A stretch of DNA of 64,000 nt from Engelhardtia mirabilis. GTDB lineage: Bacteria; Planctomycetota; UBA1135; GCA-002686595. The stretch is taken from NCBI RefSeq assembly GCF_007748095.1, contig NZ_CP036287.1, positions 5,704,001-5,768,000 on the forward strand, in the 5' to 3' direction. This document shows positions 34,241-43,410 of the stretch, piece after piece. Position 1 is the stretch's first letter, and the number at the start of each line of letters is the position of its first letter. The position numbers and the translations under genes were made by a program. A model generated the notes under the pieces. That model was not told the origin of the DNA and searched no databases. It worked only from the letters and a program-made list of their open reading frames with translations.

Positions 34241-37048
34241 TCAGCCTTTGAGCCGATCTTCGATCCGGGCCTGGAGTTCCGCCGCCGCGGACGAGCGCGG
34301 GGCCAGGGGCGCGGCACGGTCCGCCGCCGCGCGAGCGGCGTCCATTTCGCCGCGATCGAGGGCCGCCATGGCCCGGGCCTGGTGACGCAGGCACTGGAGC
34401 CAGACCAAGGGATCACGTCCATCGGCCGGAAGGGGACCGCCCAGGGCCGCCTGCCAGGCGCGGTCGGAGAGCTGGCCCAGGACCCGCCCGCGCAACAGTT
34501 GCCCCGCGCGGCCGGCGATGGCCTCCCACTGCCCGCCGTCGACCTCGAGCGCGAAGGCCACCAGGCGCGCTCGATCCGTGCTCGTACCCACCGGGCCTGA
34601 TTCGCCCAGGAGCGCCACGACCGCGGCGCGGGCCAGGTCCAGGCGCGCCCCGTCCTCGCCCTCCGCCGCGCGGGCCAGGAGCAGGAGCAGTCGACCGTCC
34701 GCGTGCCACCAGGCGTCGCTGGCGGCGAGGCCTTCGCCGAGCCGACCGGCGCGGGCCAGGGCCAGGGCCGCGGCGATCTCGACCCGCCACAGGAACTCCA
34801 CCGACGGACCCGACTCCCGCGCGAAGCGCGCGACCACGCCGCGCGGCGCATCATCGACCACGGCGCAGAGGAAGCCCCCCTCTCCGTCGAGCACCGGTGC
34901 GGCGAGTCCGGCGAGCTCGATCCGCAGCTCCTCGTCGAGCAGCACGCGACCTTCTTCGACGGCCGGCTCGACGAAGCCGGGCTGCTGCCTGTCGCCGCCG
35001 AGTTCCTGTCGCAAGCGCTCCAGGCCGCGGATGCCCTGCTCCCCGCCGATGTCGCCCAGCACCCGCACACAGGCCGCGCGCACCTCGAAGTCGCGCTCGA
35101 GGCGGAAGACGTCGACCACCAGATCCACCGCGCGCGGGCCGATCGCGGTCAGGGCGTCGATCGCCCGCAGCCGCAGGGTCAACCTCGCCGTGGAATCGGC
35201 GGCCAGGGCCGCGACGGCCGCCGCCGAAACCTCCGCCCCGCGCAGGCGCAATGACGTGAATGCACGGGCCTGGCGCTCGTCGGGCATGGCGGGCAGCCGC
35301 TCCACCAGGAGCTCCAGGTCGCCGCTCGCCGTTGCTCCCGCGGCCGCGATCGCGATCAGAGCCTCGTCGATCACGGCCGTGGGCCAGGGGCCCGGCACGG
35401 CAGCATCGCGGCCCAGCATCGCGGCCAGGTGGGCCCGGCCGCTGGCGGATTCCCCCAGTCGACGGGCCAGAGCGGCGGCGACGTCGGGGGCGGGACCGGC
35501 CGCGCTCGCCACGGCGCCGGCGACCACCGCCGCCGAGGTCGCGCCGCCCGCGTGCAAGAGGGCGGAGGCCAGGGCCTCCGCGCCTTGACCAGACGCCTGC
35601 ACGCCCAGCTCCACGTCGCTCAGCTCCTCGTCGAGCCAACCGGTCAGGAGTTCGATCACCACGGGGTCGCCGTCGAAGGCGCCCAGGGGCGCCGCCACCC
35701 GCGCGCGCAGGCCGCGGTCGGCGCCGAACTCGAGCAGGGCCAGGCGGAAGGCCGCCGCGGGCACACCTCGCGGGAGCCGATCGATCCAGTCCAGGGGCCG
35801 GCCGGTGGCCTCCCATGCGGCGAAGATCGCGTCGGAGTGCTCCGCGATGGCGGCGGGCGAGAGCAGGCGCAGGGCGCGCTCGCGGGGACCGGGCGGCAAG
35901 CCCACGAGTGCGGCCGCCAGGCAGGCGCTGGCGCCGGGGTCCCCTTCGAGGGCGGCGGCTCCGAGGGCGTCGACCACCGCGCCGACCGGGGCCTCGCTGG
36001 CCAAGAGCGCCTCCGCGTCGGCGGCCTCCCAGCGGGTCACGGACTCGCCCAGGGCCTCGAGCAGGGGCAGGGCGTCCACGCCCGGCAGGACCGGCGCGAG
36101 CTCGACCAGGGGTCCCGTTCCAAGGGCGTAGGTGACCGCCCGTGCCAGGTCGCCATCGCCCCGCTCGATCGCTACCTCGAGCCAGGGCGTCGCCTCGCCG
36201 CTGGCGTGCACCGCGCGCCACAAGAGCGGCTCGAGCCGCGCGCGGTCGCCGAAACGCGGCGGCCAGTGGGTCGCGATCTCGAGCGGATCGGCCTCACCCC
36301 CGGCGACCAGCACGAGGGCCCGCGCCACGGCGAGCAGCTCGCCCTCGAGACCGGCGGCGAAGCGTTCGAGGCCCGCGACCGGCGGCACGGCGGCCTCGAG
36401 TGCCACGATCAAGTCGAGGGTCGGGTGGTGCTCCCCCGCGGACCAGAGTTGGGTGACCAGGTCCGCGAGCCGTTGCGGCGAGCGCTCCAACTCACCGCTG
36501 GCCAGCGCGGCGACGAGGGCGTGCCCCGCCGTGCGGCGCACCTCGACGTCCTCGTCGGCCGCGAGGTCGATCAAGAGGTCGATCGCGGGGGCAGGGTCGA
36601 GGCCCCCCTCGAATGCGGCCACGTGGGCCGCGGCCAGGGCCGCGCGCGTCTCCGGCAAGAGGTCGCGGGCCAGGGCCTGACACAGCTCGCGCCGCGCCAA
36701 CAGCGACGCCGCCCAACGGGGCTCGAGGCCGGCCGCGACCAGGGCCGCGGCGCGCACGTTCGGGTGGGCGTCGGACGCGGCGGCGAGCAGCGCGGCGGGC
36801 AGGGCCAGACGCGGGGTGCCGGGGTCGAACTCGAGGGCCCGGGCCAGGGCGTCGAGCCGCGCGCAGCGCTCGTTCCAGCGTGCCGCGCCCGAGGCTTCGA
36901 CCGCGGCCAGGGCCGAGTCCAGGTCGCGAGCCAGGTCGCGGGCGTCGAGCTCGAAGCGCACCTCGTCGACCCAGCGGGCCGGCGGGCCCTCGCCCTGGGG
37001 GGCCCACGCCCCCACCAGCAGCGCCACGACCAGACCGACGGGCGTCAA
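34241..37048 (-). CDS. Large exported HEAT-repeat protein
   Basis: The 935-residue protein has a signal peptide (about residues 1-18) and then almost entirely alpha-helical pairs rich in Ala/Leu, with HEAT-like units such as 'DEDVEVRRTAGHALVAAL' and 'VRAACVRVLGDIGG'. HEAT solenoids bind other proteins. The start is TTG at 37048, inside a TTGA overlap (37045-37048) with the upstream nnrD stop, with GGAGG 7 bases before it. Both support the unusual start. No catalytic motif is visible. It sits between nnrD and thyX without obvious functional link. Confidence 0.82.
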   Translation of the reverse strand: MTPVGLVVALLVGAWAPQGEGPPARWVDEVRFELDARDLARDLDSALAAVEASGAARWNERCARLDALARALEFDPGTPRLALPAALLAAASDAHPNVRAAALVAAGLEPRWAASLLARRELCQALARDLLPETRAALAAAHVAAFEGGLDPAPAIDLLIDLAADEDVEVRRTAGHALVAALASGELERSPQRLADLVTQLWSAGEHHPTLDLIVALEAAVPPVAGLERFAAGLEGELLAVARALVLVAGGEADPLEIATHWPPRFGDRARLEPLLWRAVHASGEATPWLEVAIERGDGDLARAVTYALGTGPLVELAPVLPGVDALPLLEALGESVTRWEAADAEALLASEAPVGAVVDALGAAALEGDPGASACLAAALVGLPPGPRERALRLLSPAAIAEHSDAIFAAWEATGRPLDWIDRLPRGVPAAAFRLALLEFGADRGLRARVAAPLGAFDGDPVVIELLTGWLDEELSDVELGVQASGQGAEALASALLHAGGATSAAVVAGAVASAAGPAPDVAAALARRLGESASGRAHLAAMLGRDAAVPGPWPTAVIDEALIAIAAAGATASGDLELLVERLPAMPDERQARAFTSLRLRGAEVSAAAVAALAADSTARLTLRLRAIDALTAIGPRAVDLVVDVFRLERDFEVRAACVRVLGDIGGEQGIRGLERLRQELGGDRQQPGFVEPAVEEGRVLLDEELRIELAGLAAPVLDGEGGFLCAVVDDAPRGVVARFARESGPSVEFLWRVEIAAALALARAGRLGEGLAASDAWWHADGRLLLLLARAAEGEDGARLDLARAAVVALLGESGPVGTSTDRARLVAFALEVDGGQWEAIAGRAGQLLRGRVLGQLSDRAWQAALGGPLPADGRDPLVWLQCLRHQARAMAALDRGEMDAARAAADRAAPLAPRSSAAAELQARIEDRLKG

Positions 37049-37959
37049 GGGCGCGCCTCCGGGTCCACCTCGATCCGGCGCTGGGCGTCGGGCAGCTCGC
37101 CGATCAGGTCCGAGGCCACCGTGCCCAGCTCGCCGCGGTTGGCGGCCGAGAGGTCGCCGGCTCGCCCGTGGACCCAAACGGCGGCACGCAGGCAGTCGTA
37201 GGCGGACCAGGCGGGCGAGCGGCGAGCAAGGTAGCTGGCGGCCAAGCCGGTCAGGACGTCGCCGGAACCGCCGGTGGCCAGGGCCGGGTTGCCGGTGGTG
37301 TTGAGCTCCGCGTTCTCGCCGTCCGTGACCACGGTGCGCGCGCCCTTGAGCGCGACCACCGCGCCGGTCAACGTCGCCAGCTCGCGTGCGGCCCGGGTGC
37401 GCCCCTCGTCGTCCGCGGGGACCTCGCGGCCGAGCAGGCGCGCGGCCTCGCCCGGATGGGGCGTGATCAGCACCGGCGCGCCCTCGCGCCGCAGGCTCTG
37501 GGGCGAACCGGCGAAGACGCCGAGGGCGTCGGCGTCGAGCAAGAGCGGTCCGTCGAAGTGCTCCAACAACAGCTCCACTGCGGCGCGGGTGCGCTTGTTG
37601 ACGCCCAGGCCGGGACCGGCGGCGCAGGCGTCGTCGCGGCGGCCTTCGAGCGCGTTGCGCAGCGCGGCGACGAGCGCCGACGTCTCGCGTGCGCCCTTGG
37701 CCAACGCGCGCAAGTCGAGCAGCAGCGCTTCGGGCACCAGCGCCGGCAGGCTGTCGAGGGGCCGGCGATCGAAGCTGGCCAGGGTCAACAGGCCGGCTCC
37801 GCCGCGCGAGGCCGCGCGGGCGCAGAGTAGGGCGGCGCCGGGCATCGACGCGCTGCCGGCGAGAATCAACACGCGCCCGGCGTGCCCCTTGTGGGCGTCC
37901 TCGTGCAAGCGGGGCAGGCTCGGCACGCGCGAGGGGTGCGGAACCGAGAGCTCCCGCAT
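37045..37959 (-). CDS. nnrD: ADP/ATP-dependent NAD(P)H-hydrate dehydratase
   Basis: This metabolite-repair enzyme converts damaged (S)-NAD(P)HX back to NAD(P)H. The 304-residue carbohydrate-kinase-like domain shows 'HKGHAGRVLILAGSASMPGA' near the N-terminus, 'LLLDADALGVF', 'LITPHPGEAARLLG' and the nucleotide-binding 'NPALATGGSGDVLTGL'. The epimerase half (NnrE), fused in many bacteria, is absent. ATG 37959 fits family length. A GTG at 37983, overlapping the asparaginase stop as GTGA, is an alternative that adds eight residues. The gene is tightly packed between asparaginase and the HEAT protein. Confidence 0.92.
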   Translation of the reverse strand: MRELSVPHPSRVPSLPRLHEDAHKGHAGRVLILAGSASMPGAALLCARAASRGGAGLLTLASFDRRPLDSLPALVPEALLLDLRALAKGARETSALVAALRNALEGRRDDACAAGPGLGVNKRTRAAVELLLEHFDGPLLLDADALGVFAGSPQSLRREGAPVLITPHPGEAARLLGREVPADDEGRTRAARELATLTGAVVALKGARTVVTDGENAELNTTGNPALATGGSGDVLTGLAASYLARRSPAWSAYDCLRAAVWVHGRAGDLSAANRGELGTVASDLIGELPDAQRRIEVDPEARP

Positions 37960-37979
37960 GGGGCGACTCTCACCGCCAC

Positions 37980-39026
37980 TCACGCGACCACCTCCACGTG
38001 GCCGACTCGCAGGCCGGCCCAGTTCGTCAGCACGCCCGGACGCCAGGCTTCGAGGGCCTCGAGCTCCGCGGTCGAGAGCCAGCCCAAGCGTTCGAGCAAG
38101 CCGAGGACCAGCGCATGCAAGCCGCGCGCCTGGCCGTCGTCGAGCTTCAGAGCCAGGCCGCGGTCGGCGCCGACCTCGCCGATGCAATAGACACCCTCGG
38201 CGCCGATCTTCGGGAACAGCCGTCCGCCGGTGACCCGCGCCAGGTCGCTGCACAGTCGCTTGTGGTGACCGGCGATCAGCTCCGGATGGGCCGCCACGGC
38301 GGCGGTCATGCGGCGGCAGGCGGCGGCGCGCTCGGGCGCCAGGCCGTCGGGGTTGGCGACCCGCGCGAAGCCCGTCGCGAGCTCGCGCAGGGAGAGGTGG
38401 TAGGTCGGCGCGCTGCAACCGTCGGTGGCGTGGTCGAGCTGCCGCCCGCGGTCGGCGCACATGTCGGCGATGGCCTCGCGCACGAGCGTCTGGGTGGGGC
38501 CGGCCGGGTCCAGGTAGCTCGCCGGATCGGCGCCCAGGTGCCGGGTCAAGGTCAGGAAGCCCGCGTGCTTGCCCGAGCAGTTGTTGTGGAGCGCGGTCGG
38601 CGACGCGCCCGAGCCCAGAAGGTCGCGGCGCGTGCGCGGGTCGCCGGGGACCTGAGCCCCACAGCGCAGATCGCTGGCCGAGAGCTCCAGCTTGGCCAAG
38701 AGCGCCGCCACCGGCTCGGTGTGGCAGGGCTCGGCGTTGTGCGAGGCCAGGGCCAGGGCCAGCTCGCGCTGCCCCAGACCGAAGCGATCGGCCGCCCCCG
38801 TTTCGACCAGGGGCAGGGCCTGGAGCGACTTGATCGTGCTGCGGGCGAAGACCCGCGCCTCGGGCTCGCCGTCCCCGGCCAGGGCCCGGCCGCCAGCGTC
38901 CACCACGACCCAGGCCCCGCGGTGCACGGATTCGACCCGGTCGCCGCGCCAGACCCGCACCTGAACGGGGTTCAGCGGCCAATCGGCGGCCAGGGGGCTG
39001 GCGGTCTCGGACTGGAGCTCGGTCAT
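37980..39026 (-). CDS. L-asparaginase II family protein
   Basis: The 348-residue protein matches the asparaginase_II family (as in Rhizobium etli AnsA-type enzymes), unrelated to classical asparaginases. Hallmarks are 'RVESVHRGAWVVVD', 'ARSTIKSLQALPLVE' with the serine-lysine pair, 'LHNNCSGKHAGFL', 'DGCSAPTYHLSLRELA', and 'AHPELIAGHHKRLCSDL'. The predicted reaction is asparagine to aspartate plus ammonia. There is no signal peptide. It is divergent from the DUF151 gene with 54 bases between starts and heads a tightly spaced minus-strand run to 27977. Confidence 0.92.
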   Translation of the reverse strand: MTELQSETASPLAADWPLNPVQVRVWRGDRVESVHRGAWVVVDAGGRALAGDGEPEARVFARSTIKSLQALPLVETGAADRFGLGQRELALALASHNAEPCHTEPVAALLAKLELSASDLRCGAQVPGDPRTRRDLLGSGASPTALHNNCSGKHAGFLTLTRHLGADPASYLDPAGPTQTLVREAIADMCADRGRQLDHATDGCSAPTYHLSLRELATGFARVANPDGLAPERAAACRRMTAAVAAHPELIAGHHKRLCSDLARVTGGRLFPKIGAEGVYCIGEVGADRGLALKLDDGQARGLHALVLGLLERLGWLSTAELEALEAWRPGVLTNWAGLRVGHVEVVA

Positions 39027-39080
39027 CGGGGAGGGGGTCGGACAGCGCAGGTGGGAAAAGTCGGGAACAGAGACTAGAAC

Positions 39081-39530
39081 GTGAGGGCCGTGAGCGACCC
39101 GTCCGAACAGCCTGACATCCCCTCCCCGGAGATGGTCGACGTGAATCTGTCGCGGGTCGTGCTCTACGAGGGGGCCAACCGCCAGTACATCTACCTGCGC
39201 GAGGCCGAGGGCGAGCGATCCTTCGCGATCGTGATCGGCACCACCGAGGCCTACGAGATCGCCCGGGTGATCCGCTCGGACCCGCCCAAGCGCCCCCTGA
39301 CCCACGAACTCCTGTATCGCACGATCCAGGCCGTGGGCTCCGAGGTGATCGGCGTCGACATCGTGCGCCTCGAGCGCGACACCTACTACGCCTCCCTGCG
39401 CGTGCGCCCCGACGGCGGCGAGCCGGTGGAGATCGACGCCCGCCCGTCCGACGCGATCGCCATCGCCCTGCGCGCCCGCTGCCCCCTGCGGGTGGCGCGC
39501 GCGGTGATCGACGCTGCGGCGACGGACTAG
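39081..39530 (+). CDS. Bifunctional nuclease family (DUF151) protein
   Basis: The 149-residue protein matches the DUF151 fold. 'VVLYEGANRQYIYLREAEG', 'FAIVIGTTEAYEIARVI', 'RPLTHELLYRTIQAVG' and 'EIDARPSDAIAIALRARCP' are diagnostic. A few family members have been reported with RNase and DNase activity; the cellular role is unclear. GTG 39081 is used here, but GTG 39090 is equally possible. A TAGAAC stretch directly before the start (39075-39080) suggests a very short leader. Confidence 0.9.
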   Translation: MRAVSDPSEQPDIPSPEMVDVNLSRVVLYEGANRQYIYLREAEGERSFAIVIGTTEAYEIARVIRSDPPKRPLTHELLYRTIQAVGSEVIGVDIVRLERDTYYASLRVRPDGGEPVEIDARPSDAIAIALRARCPLRVARAVIDAAATD

Positions 39531-40144
39531 GAGTCTGCGCAACGGAATGCGGACTCGCCGGTGCTCGACCCGGGCTCGAGCGCAAGGCGCGTCGACTTCG
39601 CCGTAGCCTCTGCGCTACGGGGTGGTTGGCGCAACGCCGCGATCGAGTTCGGGGCGAGTGGCGGCGGATTCGCATTCTGTGGCGTGGGGTCCTAGGGCGG
39701 GGAGCAGGGCCTTCGAGCCGGCGATCCGGGAGCGCGTGCGAGGTTGCCCGGCCGGTACCCGGGCGATGGGGTTCCAGCTTCGGTCCGGGTGACTCGCGAC
39801 CACGCCCAGCGCCTCGCAGGGCGCGGTCCCTTTCGGCGCCGCCACGCCACCGGCCGCGCAGGAGCCGCTCCCGCTGCGCTGGACGACGGTCCAGGGTGGA
39901 CGTGCCCGACCTCTGCGCCGGGCTTCCCACGGGCGCGTGCGGTGAGCCGATTCGCGGACCCGCCGTCCACGATCTGGATCGACGCCGCCAGCGGACCCGG
40001 TCGGAGGAGCCAGAGGGGCGATTCGTCACTGGCACAGAACTTGCGCCGGTGCCGGCTGGCGCCCCTCACCAGGTCGGCCGCTTCGAGCTGTTGATCGCTC
40101 GCGGTCGCCGAGCCGACCATGCACCCCACATCCCCGAATCCCCC
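39531..40144. other. Gene-free stretch containing dispersed repeat copy A
   Basis: These 614 bases separate the DUF151 gene from the large exported-protein gene. The 86-bp repeat at 39610-39695 lies in the first part. The open frames crossing the region do not look like proteins. Confidence 0.5.
39610..39695. repeat. 86-bp dispersed repeat, copy A
   Basis: This segment matches 59814-59899 at 81 of 86 positions without gaps, including a core with GGGGTGGTTGGCGCAACGCC and the end CCTAG. Both copies lie in long non-coding stretches a few hundred bases upstream of plus-strand exported-protein genes (40145 and 60096). Confidence 0.93.
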
Positions 40145-42868
40145 ATGCATCGACGCACAATCGGCGCGCTCGCCGCCCTCTTCCTCGCAGCTCTCCCCTT
40201 CGCCCGAGCCCAGGACCTCGGCCCGGAGCTGAACTTCCCCGGTGACGAAGCTCAGGACGCGAGCAGCGCCGATCAGCTGAACGCGACGATCGCGCCGGGT
40301 GGACCGGGCTTCCTCGTGGTCTGGCAGGACGAACGCACCGACACGACGAGCTCCACGCTCGCGCTGGGGCAGGCCTACTCGGGCAACCTCATCGACATCT
40401 ACGCCGCGCGCTACGACCAGGACGGCAAGCGCCTGGACGAGGCGCCGCTGGTCATCGCCAACCAGGGCATGGATCAAGTTCGCCCCACGGCCTCGTGGAA
40501 CGGCAGCGAGTGGCTGGTCGTCTTCGAGACGCAGCAGCCCGATTGGTACTTCAACCGCAACATCGTCGGCGTGCGCGTGTCGGGTGACGGCACCGTGCTC
40601 GACGCGGACCCGATCCTGATTCGCCAGGAGAAGTCCTCTCCGGCGAACGACTACGGCAAGGAACCCGCCGTCTCCAGCGACGGCACGAACTGGTTCGTCG
40701 TGTGGACGGGCTTCGACTTCGCCCTGAACAAGCAGATGATGGAGGGAACGCGGATCGACGCGAGCGGCACGCTCCTCGATCCGAACTACAAGCGCCTCTA
40801 CACCTGGACCGACCCCGTGTTCGGTCCGGAGAACCCGCAGATCGGGTTCCTCGGGGGCGAGTACCTCTTGGTCTGGAACGACCTGCACGTCGTTCGCACG
40901 CTCCGACTCGACACCGCGCTGAATGCCCTCGGGCCGGTCAAGACCGTGCCGAACCTGTGGGATGACGTGCGGCTCGCGACCGGTCCGCCGGGGCACCTGT
41001 TGATGATCGCGGACTGGGCGGTGCGCCTGGCCCCGGATGGGACGCTGCTCGACACGATTCCGATCGTGTTCCCGAAGATCACGACGACCGGCGGACAGAT
41101 CGTGCCTCCGGACACCTACGACGCGGTTTGGAACGGCAGCTCCTGGTCGCTCGGCTACTCCGCCAGGCCGGACGGGCAGTTCTCCATCGGCGACCACAAC
41201 GTGTACCTCACGCGCATCGGCGCGAACGGCTCCATCCTGGACCCGACACCGATCGCCGTCACCTCAGGCCCGGCCGACGACGAAGCGGTCCGACTGGCCG
41301 GCCTCGGCGACGGTAGGACCCTGTTCGCCTACGACTCGCACCCGGACGGCTTCGGCAGTCTGGAGGACGTCGTGACGACCACCGTCGACGCGAGCGGCAA
41401 CCCGCAAGCGGCTGAGGTGGCCTCCGCCGGGCTTAACCGCCAGGAGCACCTGACCTGGGCCGAGAACGGCGATGTGCGCCTCGCCGTGTGGGTCAGCCGC
41501 AGCGCTGGGCAGAGCCGGATCCTCGCGCAGCGCTTCGACCAGAACGGCAGTCCGATCGACTCGGATGCGACGCTGGTCAACCAGGACTCCGAGCTCGTCA
41601 ACTCGAAGCCCAGCGTCGTCTGGAACGGCAGCCACTACCTGATCGTCTGGCTCGACGGGGGCCGCACCGTCCGGGGCAAGCGCCTTGATGCGGGGCTGCA
41701 GCCGGTCGACGCCACGCCCGTCGCCCTGATGACCCAGATGGACGGAGCGCCGTCGGTCGGTTCGCACAATGGCGACTACTTGGTCGCCGCCAGTCGCATC
41801 ACGTCGCTCGACATCAGCACGCTCTACGGCCTTCGCATCGACGGACAGGCTTGGACCCCACTGGACCCGACGCCATTCGTCATCGCACCCAACTACTCGA
41901 CCAACCCCGTGGTCGCCGCGCTCGGCGGCAAGTACCTCGTTGCGTACGACAACGTCGGCTGCCACAACTGCTCGAACCACCACGTCTTCGCGCGGCAGGT
42001 CAGTCCAGCGGGCGTGGTGGGTGGACCGATTCAGATCGACGGACCGGGCAAGGCGGGCGGAGCGGATATCGCAGTGGCCGATGATCGCGCGCTGATCACC
42101 TACTCCGACCCGGTCGTGTTCAACCACATCGCCCTCGAAGGGCGCATCGTGATGGCCGACGGCAGCCTGCCTTCGGGTGAGATCCTGATCGCGAACGAGA
42201 ACAACGCGCAGGTCGGCGGCTCGTGTGTTTGGGATGGCGATCAGTTCGTCGTCGCCTGGACCGACTACCGTCAGAATCACGGCATCGAGCAGCGACGCGG
42301 CGACATCTACATGAGCCGCCTGGCCCTGGATGGCACGCTGATCGACCCTCCTGGCGGCGTTCAAGTCACCAATGGTGAGCTGCCGGAAGATCGGGCCGCG
42401 GTCACGGGCGGCGGCGGCACGGCGATCATCGGCTACGCGAAGCTCGGCAAGGTCGGTGGCTCCCCGGAGGTCCAGCGCAACACCTACCGCGTATTGAACG
42501 GGGAAGTCTGCCAACCGGATCTCGGGTTCGGCGGCCCCGGCGCGTCGCACCTCGAGCTGTGCGGCGATCCGCTCGCGAGTGGCCTCAGCGCGACCCTGCG
42601 CCTGTCCGGAGCACCCACGGCGGCGCCGGTTGGGCTGCTGGTCGGGCTGAGCTCGAACCCGAGCCCGCTCTTGGGTGGCACCGTCGTCCCCAGTCCTCTC
42701 CAGCTCCTGCCCTGGGGCTCGACGGACTTCGAGGGCAAGGTCGAGATCGGCCCGATCCAAGGTGGCGGAGGCCCCTTCAGTCTCTTCGTTCAGGCCGCGT
42801 TGCTGGACCTGTCGCAACCTGGCCTGGTCGGCTTCAGCAACGCGATCGAGGCTCAGTTCCTGCCGTGA
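40145..42868 (+). CDS. Large exported beta-strand protein with shared C-terminal domain
   Basis: The 907-residue product starts with a signal peptide (1-22). The body is built of repeated beta units with recurring 'WNGSxWLVVFxxQQ', 'SDGTNWFVVWTG', 'WNGSHYLIVWLDGG' and 'WDGDQFVVAWTDYR' motifs. That pattern suggests a propeller or stacked beta repeats, about ten copies. The last 115 residues carry the shared domain ('SPLLGGTVVPS ... LFVQAALLDL ... SNAIE'). A surface or secreted role is inferred and no enzyme motif is seen. ATG 40145 is the start that gives the signal peptide. Confidence 0.85.
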   Translation: MHRRTIGALAALFLAALPFARAQDLGPELNFPGDEAQDASSADQLNATIAPGGPGFLVVWQDERTDTTSSTLALGQAYSGNLIDIYAARYDQDGKRLDEAPLVIANQGMDQVRPTASWNGSEWLVVFETQQPDWYFNRNIVGVRVSGDGTVLDADPILIRQEKSSPANDYGKEPAVSSDGTNWFVVWTGFDFALNKQMMEGTRIDASGTLLDPNYKRLYTWTDPVFGPENPQIGFLGGEYLLVWNDLHVVRTLRLDTALNALGPVKTVPNLWDDVRLATGPPGHLLMIADWAVRLAPDGTLLDTIPIVFPKITTTGGQIVPPDTYDAVWNGSSWSLGYSARPDGQFSIGDHNVYLTRIGANGSILDPTPIAVTSGPADDEAVRLAGLGDGRTLFAYDSHPDGFGSLEDVVTTTVDASGNPQAAEVASAGLNRQEHLTWAENGDVRLAVWVSRSAGQSRILAQRFDQNGSPIDSDATLVNQDSELVNSKPSVVWNGSHYLIVWLDGGRTVRGKRLDAGLQPVDATPVALMTQMDGAPSVGSHNGDYLVAASRITSLDISTLYGLRIDGQAWTPLDPTPFVIAPNYSTNPVVAALGGKYLVAYDNVGCHNCSNHHVFARQVSPAGVVGGPIQIDGPGKAGGADIAVADDRALITYSDPVVFNHIALEGRIVMADGSLPSGEILIANENNAQVGGSCVWDGDQFVVAWTDYRQNHGIEQRRGDIYMSRLALDGTLIDPPGGVQVTNGELPEDRAAVTGGGGTAIIGYAKLGKVGGSPEVQRNTYRVLNGEVCQPDLGFGGPGASHLELCGDPLASGLSATLRLSGAPTAAPVGLLVGLSSNPSPLLGGTVVPSPLQLLPWGSTDFEGKVEIGPIQGGGGPFSLFVQAALLDLSQPGLVGFSNAIEAQFLP

Positions 42869-43217
42869 CCCCCGGTTGGTGACCTGGATCCGCGACCGGC
42901 GCGCCCAGCTCGTCCGATGGCGGTGACCCGTGGACCGAATCCCCGTGGGCAGTGCTGCGCGCCTGGCCAAGGACGAGGTGGTTCGCAGGGTGCCGCCAGC
43001 GGGCGAGAGGTGCCCGAACGCCGCCGCCCTGGCGTCTCGGGCGTGAAGCCTGCCCGCGGTATCCAACCCACCCGCCATGCGACGGCCGTGCTCAGGCGCG
43101 GCCTGTCGTCGATCGCGGGGCACTGATCAGCCACAGGCGGTGAATCGACCGCCAGACCACTCACAGCGCCACCCGGGATGGCCTCCCACGTCAGCTCGGC
43201 GCTAAGCTGGCGGCGAC
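42869..43217. other. Gene-free stretch before tRNA-Ser
   Basis: No gene or strong inverted repeat was seen in these 349 bases apart from the promoter-like TAAGCT next to the tRNA. Confidence 0.4.
43203..43208 (+). promoter_or_regulatory. Putative -10 element of tRNA-Ser(TGA)
   Basis: TAAGCT ends 9 bases before the first base of the tRNA, consistent with a -10 box. No good -35 match was found 17 bases upstream. Confidence 0.45.
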
Positions 43218-43305
43218 GGAGGCGTGGCAGAGCGGCCGAATGCACCGGTTTTGAAAACCGGCGTCCTTCACGGGACCGGGGGTTCGAATCCCTCCGCCTC
43301 CGCCA
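43218..43305 (+). tRNA. tRNA-Ser (anticodon TGA)
   Basis: The 88-base gene folds as a class II tRNA. The acceptor stem GGAGGCG pairs with CGCCTCC, the anticodon stem CCGGT/ACCGG encloses TTTGAAA with anticodon TGA, a long variable arm follows, and the T-loop is GTTCGAATC. G is the discriminator and CCA is encoded (43303-43305). Confidence 0.97.
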
Positions 43306-43410
43306 TCGGCGTTCGTGCCGGCGGGCGTTCGCGCCGACGGGATCTGGACGGCGGGATCTGGCCAGCCCCGGGGTCGGGCCTGCCCCCGGATCGGCGCGCG
43401 GGCGGCCCGG

